Below, piece by piece: positions 36,710 through 49,189 of a DNA stretch of 64,000 nt. The position numbers and the translations under genes were made by a program. The stretch comes from Pseudofabraea citricarpa (Eukaryota > Ascomycota > Leotiomycetes > Helotiales > Dermateaceae), in the NCBI GenBank assembly GCA_029641185.1, contig JAPWGK010000012.1:496001-560000 (forward strand), given 5' to 3'. The notes beneath the pieces were generated by a model that was given only the letters and a program-made list of their open reading frames with translations, had not been told where the DNA came from and searched no databases. Position 1 is the stretch's first letter; every line of letters begins with the position of its first letter.

Positions 36710-37492
36710 GTTGACTGTGGTTATGGGTCTGCACAGCAAGTGGTTTGGGGTTTAGAATCCCGCTAGATCGAAGTTGCACGACGACGCAGTGAGAAAGAGA
36801 GTGATAAGTGGGCGGTATTGACGTGGTTTATCAGATGAAGATAGGCGACTCGTAGATGACGTTGGAAGCACAGGACGCTATGCTGCTGCGCTCTGTGGAA
36901 CCTGGAGGGCAAGAAGAATGTTCCGTTTTGCTGAGGGAGGAGGTCCCAAGAAGTCAACTTCTTCAATGAATGAATTCACGATCCTTTGTGGAGCAGTTCA
37001 GACGGGTAGGGAAAATGGTCCAGTGTCCAACCATCAACGATCAAAGCCATATTGCTCATCATCAGTGCCCAACCGGTCCTCCAACCTTCCATCGAGGTCG
37101 AGCATGTTCTCCAGCCACACACGGTGGCTCCATCCATCAGATCTCCACACCACACAGTAACATGTCATGCAGTAGTATACTTTAGTACAGTAGTCTTTAA
37201 ACCTCCACTTTGTAGAGTACGGAGAACCCATACGGTAGTTACCCTGAACAGCTTACTGTGCAGACATGCTCTCTACAGTCATGTACTACTGTACTGGACG
37301 TACTATGGGAGTTTCACGGCTGCACGTGATACACTACGCAGCCGGGCCGAGGCATTTCCCCGCGATTCAGTGCTCCATGTTTCTCTAAGTTGCTCCCATA
37401 GCTAAGGCTAAGTTCCCAGTTTCTTGTGTTTGTCTTCTTTAACACCCACGTTTTCAATTCTTTCCCAATTCCTGTAAAAAGCTCTAGACAAG
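36710..37492. other. Divergent promoter region, DSK2 / oxidoreductase
   Basis: This 783-bp region has several short GTACTACTGTAC-like inverted motifs between 37170 and 37310. Overlapping short frames on both strands lack motifs. No gene was called. Confidence 0.55.
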
Positions 37493-38580
37493 ATGCGTGG
37501 TATTCAGATCAAGGAATATGTCAAGGTAAGCAGCACTCCAAATCAACCCCATCCCCGGTACTTTGGTCTGGAATAAGGTAGCAACTAACAGACGGACATC
37601 AGGGACCAGATTCACTGCGGGTAACAGAGCTACCTGACCCAACCCCTTCCAAAGACCAGTATCTGATCGCGATCCACGCATCGGCAACCAATTTCTTCGA
37701 CCTGCTGCAAATCGCTGGGAAATATCAACATCAGCCACCGCTACCATGGGTTTCAGGATCCGAGTTCGCCGGCGTCGTACTCTCCGTACCCTCCTCCGTG
37801 TCCAAACCTAAATACAAGGTCGGCGATAAGGTGTTTGGAGCCTCGCAGGGAGGATATGCAACCAAGGTTGCCGCAAAGGAAGAAGCCTTGCAACCAGTGC
37901 CCAAAGGATGGAGTTTCTTCGAGGCTGCAGGACTGTTTGTAACGGCACCTACAAGCTACGGCGCGCTAGTGACAAGAGCTGGTGTCAAGGAGGGCGATTA
38001 TGTATTGGTGCATGCAGCAGCAGGAGGTGTCGGCCTGGCAGCTGTGCAAATCGCTAAAGCATTCGGTGCGACTGTCATTGCAACTGCTGGGACAGCTCAT
38101 AAACTCGAAGTTGCGAAGTCGTTCGGTGCCGACTATATAATCAACTACACAGATCCTACATGGCCGGACCAAGTGAAAAAGATAACACCAAAGGGGCGAG
38201 GCGTTGACATTGTATTCGACCCTGTTGGCATGATCGATAAGAGCACCAAGTGTATCAGGTGGAATGGCCGTTTGTTGGTTATTGGCTTCGCTGCTGGATC
38301 CATTGAGAAGGTGGCGATGAACAAAGTCTTGCTAAAGAATATCAGTATTGTTGGACTGCACTGGGGTGCTTATACTCTGAACGAACCCGAGAAAATTCCA
38401 GAGGTTTGGGAGGGTCTGTTCAAGCTAATTGATCAAGGGAAGTTCAGGGGAACCGTCTTCACGGATCAGGAGTTTGTCGGGCTAGAGACCGTCCCTGAAG
38501 CCTTAAAGAGCCTGGGGAGCAGGGGCACATGGGGAAAAGTCGTTGTCAAAGTTCCTCAAGAGGGCCAGAGCAAGCTATAA
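37493..38580 (+). CDS. Quinone oxidoreductase-like MDR enzyme
   Basis: Two exons, 37493-37525 and 37603-38580, give 336 residues, the usual size for zinc-independent medium-chain dehydrogenases. The GroES-like N-terminal domain contains SATNFFDLLQIAGKYQ and GSEFAGVV. The Rossmann domain carries the NADPH-binding AAAGGVGLAAVQIAKAFGA motif and the conserved GADYIINY and GVDIVFDPVG segments. The structural zinc Cys cluster of alcohol dehydrogenases is absent, which fits the quinone oxidoreductase-like (QORL2/CRYZL-type) branch. The likely reaction is NADPH-dependent reduction of a quinone or enone; the substrate is unknown. The first exon supplies only 11 residues (MRGIQIKEYVK), and the 77-nt intron joins it in phase to GPDSLRV. 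It is convergent with noxA. Confidence 0.92.
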
Positions 38581-38912
38581 GTATTAGAAATATTAAATGG
38601 AATCACTTTCTCAAGTTCGTGAAGAACGCTAAAATCTCTTTGGGACAAAGTGGTTGGTATATAACTAAGCACTATATACACATCACGTCTCGCAAAATGT
38701 CAAGCGCATCATACAGTTTATACACCCGCTCCGCCTCCCAAAAATGCCATGCATGCCATGCAAGATCGCAAGAGAAAAAAAAAGTGAAATGACAGACAAG
38801 GTTGACTGGTGTAAGCAATGTCGTCTAGACGCCGCCCCAGATATCTCGTAAAGAAGTATAGTTGAGTTTGCCAAGCCCTGCCCACTCGAGTAGAGTTGTG
38901 ATTAAAAAGTAT
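38581..38912. other. Convergent 3' regions, oxidoreductase / noxA
   Basis: A 332-bp spacer between stops on opposite strands. No gene or RNA was recognised. Confidence 0.6.
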
Positions 38913-40772
38913 CTAGAAATGTTCCTTCCAGAAAGAGAAGTTTACATCACGGCTAGTGGCCTTCTTGCATGCCTTCTTGATATCTCTCGCAGCCACGTTG
39001 GGTCCTGGATTTATGAATTAGGATACTGGTTGTGCAGAAAGGAGGGATATATAAACTTACCACAGAAGTAGACACCGACATTGGTCTTCACATCACCCTC
39101 GAGACCGTTGAGATAGGTTCTGTTGACAATTCCATCTCTCATGGTCTCGAATAATCTTCCGAAATCAGGACGGCCGAAGTTGGTTCGGGATTTGAGCTCA
39201 GTCAAAGGATCGACTGCCGCTCCAACACTGTTGAGCACGATATTCTGTGTAGTATCGAGATCAAGTTTTTGTGTAAGATAAGTGTGGATTCGCAGGAACT
39301 CATCGCCCTTGCTACCAGGTAGGTTGGCGGCTTCTTGACTTTGTGCTTCAAGAGAAGAGAGCAAGACCTGGAACCATTCAAACGAGGTAGTATCCTTGCA
39401 AACCCAGATAAATTCTACACGACGAAGTCTGGTTGGTGGGTTTGGTCCATTGCGCATATGCCAGATATTCTTGAGAATGGCGGCCCAAGGGGTAACACCA
39501 ATACCGGTTCCAATCAAGACAGCAATTTCATTGTCGAAGACATCCTCTGCAGGTGCTCCATATGGACCGTCGATTCTTAATTCAGGCATCTGCTGGCCGT
39601 TTTGGAGAGCAACTTCGTACATGCCCATTGGGTCGACGCCATCGTAGAGCTTAGCCTGTGCACCACCTGCTCCAAGAGCGTCTCCTAAAGCGCGAGTGAA
39701 GTCTCCGACTTGTCTGACGTGGACCGAGACATATGGATCGAATGGACAAGATGTAATGGTAAAAGGATGCCACTGTTGCTTCGAGACGGATGGAACATTG
39801 AGGAAAAGCCACTGGCCCGCCTTGTATTTCATCGAGGGCTTCTTGAATTGGATTTCCATGGCATCTGGATATGTTAGCAAGGCCCACCATAACCTCTCCG
39901 AGAGACATACCATATGGATGGCGAACTACGCGCACAATCTTTGTATCTCTTCTTGCGCGAATCTCTCTGTACACACGCTCGAAGAAGTAAAGTCCACCAG
40001 CCCATAATTCCCATCGCCATCCTTGATATCCAATGCAATGTGCCCAGAAGTTGGTCTCGTCGAATGGAGAGAATGGCTCAGGAGTGTCACGAACGAAACA
40101 GCCACTGGCGTGAGTGTACATGCCCAACAAGAAAGGGATGAACAAGTGATGAGTGTACCAAAACGTCTCGAAGGATTGCTGGCGGATTTTTGCGTGGGCA
40201 GTGGTGTACATCAGAAGCATGCAGAGGAGCATAATGTGACCTGTGATTCCACCTGGTTGAGTGTAGTGAATCTGTATAGCTGTGACCGGTCTAATCTGGG
40301 TTTTCTCGACGTTAAAGAAACTATTGGTTGTTAGTATACACCATTACGGACCCGGATGATTTGACATACTTGACATAATGGGCAGCGACGTGGAAAATGG
40401 TCCAGAAGAGCATCGAGTATGCGACTTGTCGATGGAACCATTGGGATTCGTCAAGAGGTAAGAACTTAACCTTCGGCCGAACGTATCTCAAGATGTTCCT
40501 GCACATGGGTAATAGAATCAAGGTTGTGTCTATCGATAAGACCAGACCGGCTCCTCGCGAAATCCATACTGAGAATGTGAGGGTATTCAGACCCGCGAGC
40601 TTGGGATCGCTTGCTTGCTTGTACCTGTGATAATGTCAGCACTCTGGACCAGCTCCATTGTCCATTCTCCTTACCATCCGAAGGCGAACAATCCAATGTG
40701 TATGCCATGGAAGAGGAAGTTGAACACCAGCTTCGAGCCCTGGAGCTGATGGGTGATCTTTTCCAACCCCAT
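38913..40772 (-). CDS. noxA: Superoxide-generating NADPH oxidase NoxA
   Basis: Five exons on the minus strand, 40772-40675, 40624-40370, 40320-39911, 39864-39061 and 39004-38913, give 552 residues, the normal NoxA length. A six-helix ferric-reductase domain holds paired heme ligands in helix 3 (WFHRQ and FHVAAH) and helix 5 (THHLF and MYTHAS). The FAD site is WHPFTITS, and the NADPH site includes IGTGIGVTPWAAIL. The C-terminus ends FWKEHF, the conserved Nox ending. There is no EF hand and no long N-terminal extension, which separates it from NoxC and NoxB. NoxA, with NoxR, Rac and Bem1/Cdc24, makes superoxide at the plasma membrane or ER for hyphal fusion, fruiting and infection structures. 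The 30-codon last exon completes the NADPH-binding domain. It is divergent from the myosin I gene across a 4 kb gap. Confidence 0.96.
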
Positions 40773-42324
40773 GATTCCCTCCTATGGCTTTCCACCCTTT
40801 ATATGCCCCAAAGTATTAATGTCGGCCGGCGACTTGCTGAACTGAAATGTACGTGGTGGTGTTGTGTAGTGGCAGCCCCTTTGAACGAACGATGGCGCCT
40901 CTAACAAACCTGTTGTCCTCCTGTATTAAAAGCTTTAATCGTTGACGAAGAGAAAGAATGGCAGTCCAGCAAGAAAAGAATGATCTGAACCAGCAGGACA
41001 AGTAATGGAGACAGGAAAAAGACAAAAGCTTGATTTTCTACCTCGCCCGGGAGAGAATAGAGGAAGCAGACTGGGGTGTGGGCGGATGGGTGGGTTGTTA
41101 AAGGGCTGGAGCACAACGCCTTGTAGGTCGCAATGGGGCGCCACAAATGCTGTATCGTGTTCGGTCGTACTGTTACCGTCTATGATCTATGCGGGGCAAA
41201 AGCACTGCGAGCGGATGCCAATCTTCCATGAAACCACCAGAGGTGTTCTCAAGGTGATCCTAAGTGGAATAGTGGTTTCCTGGTCAGGTTCACGGCCCTT
41301 CAATGACCTGCCATCTGAGCTTAAAAAGGGGGGTGTTCTCGGTGAATCCTCGTTCAAGGCTGATCAGACGTAGCAGAGGGTTTCGAGGCGCGCCGCTCCC
41401 GTATCAGATGGGGCCGATATCGATATAATCAGACGCCTCTGGCAGTTTCGCAGGGCTCGCGGGCGTGTGGGAAAAAGCTTGGTTGAAGGTGAGACGCTGC
41501 TTGTTGCAGAAGCTGGCCGGACGCATAGACAACCGAGGGTGCTCAAACACGGCGCGCTGATCTTTCAGATGTTTTCTCGAGATGATGGGCAGGAAAGCTG
41601 GGGTGAATCTTTCGAGAATCGTACGATGCAGAGTTCGTACGTGAATGAAGATATAAAGTGGTCAGTTTTCCTGCGCTGGAAGGGAGCAGCGATGCTCTTC
41701 AATTATATGCGACCGGGCACTGGCATCCCATCGTTCTCGCGGTCCTTCTGACGGTCTTGGAGAGGCTGCCATGTATGCAAGTCGCCCTCGCTACAGCAGC
41801 ATTGACGAATCCCCGAAAGAGACGAAGCGCCGACCACCACACAGGGGATGTGACACTTGACGGGCGCCTTTGTCCTCCTGGCTGGCCAACAACACCTCCC
41901 ACCTTCCGTAACCTTCGCCGCCAGGGCAAGTTAGCTAGCTCATCGGATACATCGTGGAGCGGTGACAACCCTTCACTTCACGAGAGACACCAAGCACCCA
42001 AGGCCCAAGGCCCAAGGTCACCGACGATGAAGGACCGACCGCAGCGGACAAGATCACTGATCAGACCTGTCTCTGACTCTGGATCCGCCATCGCTACGTC
42101 TCAGCTCGGTTCAGCGCCGCAGCGGCGGACTAGCTGAACCCTGCCAATATTGGATTGAGCCGTACCGTCGAGCACAGGAGGAGTAGCAACTTGCAACTTG
42201 CGAGAAGGAGTTGAGGAAGTTGCCGCTAAACAGCGCGTGGGATGAGCGACTTGTTTCTGATAGCCAGCCCTCTTGAATGGTGCTCCAGGATCGGTAACAG
42301 GCTTGCAGGAGGGAGGTCGAGGTA

Positions 42325-42349
42325 GGTGGTGGTGGTGGTGGTGGTGGTG
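42325..42349. repeat. (GGT)n microsatellite
   Basis: About eight GGT units in the noxA-myosin intergenic region. Confidence 0.9.
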
Positions 42350-43374
42350 ATAGTGAATTGAGACACAGCAGCGTGAAAGTAAAAGTGAACCGTACGGTTA
42401 TTTTTGGATTTGGGGATCGAGGGCCAAGCGTTGGCTCTCAGTTGTGCAGCTCTCGATTGGTCCGGTCACATGCGCCGCGGTGCATTATTTCGAGGCCGCT
42501 ATCCAGCCAATCCGATAATTGGATTACAGGATACTGATATACCTCAAAAATGCAACATCACAAAAGCCCATTCACAACTATCCAGATTCCAGATCTGAAG
42601 GTGGGGGATCTCTGTGCCTCCTCCCCTCTCCCCAACTTCTCAGCTGTCAATCGTAATCGTATCAGATAAGTGAGTTAGATAGAGACTGTTAGAGGGACAG
42701 TCTCAGCTATGATCTATCCTCGTCATGGTCAAAATTGTGACGTCCTCCATGGGTGGAGGTGTTTGATCGATACAGCAGTCTTGATTGAGCTCGCTTGCTT
42801 CGTTTGATTCATTTGACTGTTGCGGGATCCGTCACCCATGAGTGATAGCCAGGGCCAGGGTGGTGGTACAGTACAGTACTGTATTAAGCATATCTTCACT
42901 AAATCGATTCTCTCAGACGGTCAGACCACCCACCGCATGCATGAGCCAATGGTCAGAGCCCCGACATGCCACTCAAAGGCTTGCAATAATGTAATCTCAA
43001 GAGCCAGCCATTTGTTGAGGCCCCTGGTCTTCGGCTCATGTCGTTGTCATCAGACCCAGTGGGCCAGTGGTCATCGGATGGCAGGTCTTCCAGCAACCAA
43101 GGATTTGGCTTTGCAGTAAGGATCCAGATTGTAACAAAGGTGGAACCCCTTTGCCGGCAGTCTGTTCGCCGATCAACTTCTGAGTTCCGAGTTCTCCCAA
43201 GCCGAGTTCCGACAAGGCCAGAAGAAACATGATTAACTTTGATACCCAAAGGTCTTCTCTGGATCACAAACTCCCCGTGCCAGGGACCAACCAAGCTTTG
43301 GCATCCTTCAAAGCAAACGAGATAACTATGAGCATTGCTTGGCCCCTTCGCTTGTCCTGCACGACATGTTCTGC

Positions 43375-43399
43375 GGAGTGAAGGAGTGAAGGAGTGAAA
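43375..43399. repeat. GGAGTGAA octamer, three tandem copies
   Basis: Three perfect 8-bp units in the noxA-myosin intergenic region. Confidence 0.85.
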
Positions 43400-44093
43400 C
43401 TTTGAAAGAATTACAAGCTGTGAACTCGCAAAGGACCAAGACGCCGAATACTAGCTGCTTCCGCCTTTAGAGTTGCTCAGCGACTTGTTTTCATCTTAGC
43501 TTCCTCCTTAATACTTGCGAGAGTCATGAATGTATCTTTAGCATGTTTTGAAAAATTGCTCATGTATTAGCTGTGTCTAGATGGATAGTATGACGTTGGA
43601 AGTGGGAGCCTCTCCACCTGTTCTATCAATCCTCTCTCCTTAAGCTGCCTTGATCGTCACCATACGCTTTATCCTGTGTGTAGGCATCTACTTGCTTCAT
43701 TCCACTTTGCTTTGCAAAGCTTCAAGCCAGGCCCATGTATGAAATGATCAAGGTGTGCCACGAGACGATGAAACATATAGAGAAGATGAACCTGAAAAAC
43801 TCGCATGAGGTACCATAGAAACACATGTCAAAATCGGTGTATCTTATTTTCTTGTGACTTAAGGACCCAAGGACTTCTAGTTCCATAATACTTTTCGACA
43901 ATGTGATGTCTGTACTCCAGTGGCGATCCACGCACGGCTGTGTCAAAAAAGAGTGCGGAATTTATTGCACGTTAAAGAGGTAACAGATGGAATCATAAAA
44001 TTGAATTCGAATTGATGCTAATTTCCATCCAATGTATAATTTGGTACAATAGCTTTAGTACCACTGAGGAGAGAAGCTTGCTGGATGCCACAC

Positions 44094-44141
44094 CTAGGTA
44101 GGTAGTTAGTAACTTAGTAGTTAGTAGGTAGGTAGGTAGGT
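44094..44141. repeat. TAGG/TAGT tetramer array
   Basis: An imperfect run of TAGG, TAGT and TTAG units about 650 bp upstream of the myosin start codon. The units are not the fungal telomeric TTAGGG hexamer. Confidence 0.8.
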
Positions 44142-44793
44142 CCCCACACAGCTCAAAATCTTACCTAAGGACACAGCGCAGTCAGCCGCCGAGACTTTAA
44201 AATACAGGTTGAAATAGCGAATATTTCTCTCCTATACGCTTGACAACAAAGACGTCAGATGGATGGCTCTTAGATGAGGCAACAATTTGCCATACCACCT
44301 GCATGCAACAAGAGGAGACGAAGATATTCCATAAGGATTCTCAAGGATGCTGTGAGTTTTTGCACCCTGACACATTATTCAAGCTTACCGCATGTAGCAT
44401 CGTATTTGTTGTTGCCTTTTCATGAGTTGGCAGGGCGTTAGTGAGGAGTACGTGTACTGAACAAGGCTGAGCTTTTTTTCTCTCTTCTAGTGACGCCATC
44501 TTGCCTCTCAGATCCGAAGATGCGGGCGGCAGAGGGAGCGAGTGTCGGATTAACAGATATTCCGATGCCGATGAGGCTGGGAACCCGTTTATGCGGCCCA
44601 ATTTGGAACACCAGGGCAACTTGCAACATCAAGAATCAACAACAGTGGCTCTTGATGAGACCCAGTCTTCTGCGAGCATTCTCTATCTTCTCTCTGAGTA
44701 GACAATTTTGAGTCTTTGGGAAGTTTCCAACATACCAATTTAGATCGGCGCACCCGAAACACTGTCCGCTGGTGTCCGGGGTAGAGATTCAAG

Positions 44794-47700
44794 ATGGTAA
44801 GAAGCGCTTGAGGGGTTGCCTCGATTTGCGCGACATCAGCTAACCACTCTACTTCCTCAGGGTATCAGCCGTCGGCCGAAGGGTGATAAGAATGCGCAAT
44901 CTGGTGGTCGAGCAGATCCCTCTGGGAGTAGCAAACCAAACATCAAGAAGGCGACATTCGATACAACTAAGAAGAAGGAAGTTGGTGTTTCCGATCTTAC
45001 CTTGATCAGCAAGGTTTCCAATGAAGCTATCAACGACAACTTGAAGAAGCGTTTTGAGAATGCTGAGATCTATGTAAGGCAGTGGAATTCTGGACAGGGC
45101 CTGGCTGGCTGCATAGGGTAGTTTCAGGATATCTCAGTGCTGACACTTTGCGTATAGACATATATTGGCCATGTGCTGGTCTCAGTCAACCCTTTTCGGG
45201 ATTGTATGTAAGCCTTGCGCATGCGCAGAAACAAGATGCTAACTTTTTGTAGTGGGCATATACACAGATCAGGTTCTGGATAGTTATAAAGGCAAGAATA
45301 GATTGGAGGTATGTTTCCAACCAGCTACTACAAGTTTGTTTGCTAAAGGATACAGATGCCACCTCATGTCTTTGCCGTTGCAGAATCCTCATACTACAAT
45401 ATGAATGCCTACAAGGACAATCAATGCGTAATTATTTCAGGGGAGTCTGGTGCAGGGAAGACCGAGGCCGCAAAGCGTATCATGCAATACATTGCCAACG
45501 TATCCGGCGGCAGCAACTCGTCCATTCAAGAGATCAAAGATATGGTTCTAGCTACTAATCCTTTGCTGGAATCTTTTGGTAATGCCAAAACATTGAGAAA
45601 CAACAACTCCTCCCGATTCGGCAAATATCTACAACTACAGTTCAATGCCCAGGGCGAGCCAGTCGGTGCTGACATCACAAATTACTTGCTGGAGAAATCG
45701 AGAGTTGTGGGTCAAATCGTCAACGAAAGAAACTTTCACATATTCTACCAATTTACCAAGGGAGCTTCTCAAGAGTACCGAACAAACTATGGAATACAGA
45801 CGCCTGAGACGTACCTATACACTAGCAAATCCAAGTGCTTTGATGTTGATGGCATTGATGACTTAGCGGAGTACAAAGACACAATCAATGCGATGAAAGT
45901 TATCGGACTACCTCAATCAGAACAAGATGAGATTTTCCGAATGCTAGCGGCGGTGTTGTGGGCTGGAAACATTACATTTAGAGAGGATAAGGATGGGAAT
46001 GCTGAAGTCACTGATCAATCAGTGGTTGACTTCTTAGCATACCTCCTTGAAGTTCAACCTGCAGACCTTGTTTCAGCAATCACAATTAGGATCCTCACGC
46101 CTCGAAGTGGTGAAATCATTGAGTCACCAGCAAACCCATCTCAAGCTTTAGCGACTAGGGATGCACTGGCGAAGGCAATTTACAATAATCTTTTTGATTG
46201 GATTGTCGAACGTGTCAATGTATCTTTACGCACCCGCGGAGTTGCTGCAAACTCGATTGGTATCCTGGATATTTATGGGTTCGAAATTTTCGAAAAGAAC
46301 AGTTTTGAGCAGCTTTGCATCAACTATGTCAACGAGAAGCTGCAGCAGATTTTCATCCAGTTGACGTTGAAAACCGAACAAGAGGAATACGCTCGGGAGC
46401 AAATCCAATGGACGCCGATCAAGTATTTCGATAATAAGATCGTGTGTGATCTGATTGAATCTGTACGGCCTCCGGGAGTCTTCTCTGCGCTCAAGGATGC
46501 TACTAAGACTGCCCATGCGGATCCCGCTGCATGCGATCGTACTTTCGCACAAGCCATCAGTGGCATGTCAAATCCTCATTTGACACCTCGCCAAGGAAAC
46601 TTCATCGTTAAGCATTATGCTGGTGATGTGAGTTATACTGTAGATGGTATTACCGACAAGAATAAGGACCAGCTGCTCAAGGGTCTTCTTAACCTCTTTG
46701 GCGCAAGCTCAAACCATTTCCTCCACACCTTATTCCCGCATGAAGTTGATCAGGACAACCGCAAAGCACCACCTACTGCAGGTGACAAGATTAAAGCTTC
46801 CGCCAACGAACTTGTTGCTACTTTAATGAAGGCTACACCATCATACATCAGAACAATCAAGCCCAACGAGAACAAATCACCAACAGAGTACAATGTTCCA
46901 AACGTCATGCATCAGGTCAAGTATCTCGGTCTTCAGGAGAACGTTCGAATTCGTCGGGCGGGTTTTGCTTACCGTCAAACCTTCGATAAGTTTGTGGAAC
47001 GATTTTATCTTTTATCGCCTCAAACATCCTATGCTGGTGACTACACCTGGACAGGAGATGCCAAATCCGGCGCCAAGCAGATCATGAAGGATACTAGCAT
47101 TCCAGCAGAAGAGTTTCAGATGGGTGTTACCAAAGCATTTATCAAGGCACCGGAGACGCTCTTCGCCTTGGAGCATATGCGAGATCGTTACTGGCACAAC
47201 ATGGCCATTCGAATTCAAAGAGTATGGCGAGCATTCTTGCGTGTCCGTATTGAGGCAGCTCAGCGAATTCAGAGAGTATGGAGAAAGAAGAGAATTGGTG
47301 CCGAGTTTCTCGCACTCCGAGAGCGTGGACACAAAGTCCTTCAGGGCCGCAAAGAGAGACGTAGATTCAGTCTCCTCGGTTCAAGACGGTTCATGGGAGA
47401 TTATCTTGGCATTGGAGCTTCTCAAGGTCCTGGATCACGCATTCGCAATTCCATTAATCTTCAAGCAAATGAACAGCCCATTTGGTCTTGTCGAGGCGAG
47501 ATCCTAGAAACTAAATTCGGTCGCTCAAGTAAACCTAGTCCTCGGGTCTTCATCCTGACGAGAGGCAAGTTTTACATTGTCACCCAGGCAGTTGTCAACA
47601 AGCAAGTGCAGGTATCCGTCGAGAGGGCAATTCCTCTAGGAGCTATTAAATTCATCGGAACATCTACTTGTCGCGATGATTGGTTTTCTTTGGGGGTCAG

Positions 47701-48754
47701 CTCTCCTCAAGAGGCTGATCCTTTATTGAACTGCGTGCTGAAGACGGAACTCTTTACTCACATGCAACAAAACATGCCTGCTGGCTTCAACCTTAAGATT
47801 TCTGATTCGATCGAGTATGCCAAGAAGCCCAACAAGCTTGCAGTCATCAAAGTTGTAAAGGACTCAACGATGCGAGACGATTTCTACAAGAGTGGTGCAA
47901 TTCACACAAGCCAAGGAGAGCCTCCAAATTCGGTTTCAAGACCTATGCCAAAGGGACGATCTGTACCTGCGAAACCTTTTGCTACAAAGGGACTGATTAA
48001 GCCTGGTGGCCCTGGCGGACGTCCGTCTAAGCATACTAACACTACAAGAAACACGAAACCAGTCTCTACGCAAGCCAGAAATGTTCCCCCCGCGCCAGCT
48101 GTTGTGTCTCAACCAGCTGCAGCTGTATCTATCCCAACGCATGTGAGAAAGCCATCAAACACTGCTCGCTCAGTGCCTCCGCCTCCACCCCCAGCAGCAC
48201 CTCCTGCCGTAGCCAGAGAACCACAATATGTTGTCATGTACGACTTCGCTGGGCAGAGTGCAAATGAGTTCTCGTTGAAGAAGGGTGAAGTTGTGACTAT
48301 TGTTCAGAAGGAATCCAATGGTAAGACATCCTCGTGGTGAAGAAGAAAGAAAATAACTAATGATTTGACAGGTTGGTGGTTAGCTAAGAATGCCATTGGG
48401 CAAGGATGGGCACCTTCAGCATATCTTGAAGAGCAGGCACCACCTCCACCTCCTCCTGTGGTCCGACACCAACCCCCTCCCCCTCCGGCCGGAAAAGCCA
48501 ATGGCATGAACGGCGCGGCGCGAGCTAAGCCTACTCCTCCAGCACCTCCAGCCAAACGTCCTGCAGCGGGTCGTAAGCCTGCGCCACCGCCAGCTCCTCG
48601 TGCACATGATTCTGGCATGAGCATGAACGGAGGAAGTGGTACAGACAGTGGACGCAATACGCCAACTCCTAGCCTCGCGGGTGGTCTAGCCGAAGCATTA
48701 AGAGCACGACAAAGCGCTATGCAGAGGGGAAAGGATGATGATGATGACTGGTAG
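44794..48754 (+). CDS. myoA: Class I myosin motor (MyoA/Myo5-like)
   Basis: Six exons: 44794-44796, 44861-45073, 45158-45203, 45253-45308, 45356-48320 and 48372-48754, giving 1221 residues. The first coding exon is just the ATG. The motor domain has the P-loop GESGAGKT (about 135-142), switch [11 protein letters not shown], and switch II/relay [19 protein letters not shown]. Two IQ motifs follow ([12 protein letters not shown] and [10 protein letters not shown]), then a membrane-binding TH1 domain, a Pro/Ala-rich TH2 region, an SH3 domain ([20 protein letters not shown], crossing the last intron to GWWLAKN), polyproline runs and an acidic end, KDDDDDW, the Arp2/3-binding A motif. It drives actin-dependent endocytosis and hyphal tip growth. 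The residue 16 positions before DALAKAI, where the TEDS phosphosite is expected, reads as Glu. Splice phases are all consistent. Confidence 0.96.
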
Positions 48755-49189
48755 ATGACTGGTAGACGAGCTGCGATGGGAAAGATGCTTGGATGTTCTT
48801 TTACGATTCACAGGAACGAATTTCTCTGACGATGATTATGACGAGAGAATTGGTGATTTTAGGGGGTGTTTATACTTCTGCAGCTTCGATTTTCAAAATT
48901 CTCGGGATTCTGGTGATATGGAGAGGCACTGCGTTTCTTTGTTTCTGATGGAGTCTGGAAGACGAGCGGTGCCAGCGAATTGCGGTGATTTCCCCCCCGC
49001 AGAGGTAGATAGATCGTCAGTTAAACTTTTCCCATTTTCAACTACTCGTTTTGATCTCGTGCAGATGTTTTAAATGATTGACAAGGTTTGGTTTATAGTC
49101 TCAATTATCAAGCTGACCTTAAACTGTCCTAGAATTCTATGCCACCTGTTTTCGGTAAAGAATTTCCCTATTTACTATTAATACTATAA

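Larger units (their letters stand above)
40773..44793. other. Very long divergent intergenic region, noxA / myosin I
   Basis: This 4 kb without a recognisable gene separates two genes of polarised growth. A TATAAAG motif lies about 30 bp before the noxA ATG (near 40798). A frame of 159 codons at 41658-42137 (+) and others of about 110 codons lack motifs or splice structure. Microsatellites occur at 42325-42349, 43375-43399 and 44094-44141. No tRNA or other RNA gene was recognised; a non-coding transcript or long 5' leaders could be present. Confidence 0.5.

Noticed and set aside
41658..42137. 159-codon frame in the noxA-myosin gap
   Set aside because: Low-complexity, basic and Ser/Pro-rich without motif; not distinguishable from chance in GC-rich DNA.
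44094..44141. TAGG repeats as an interstitial telomere
   Set aside because: Units are tetramers of TAGG/TAGT, not TTAGGG.
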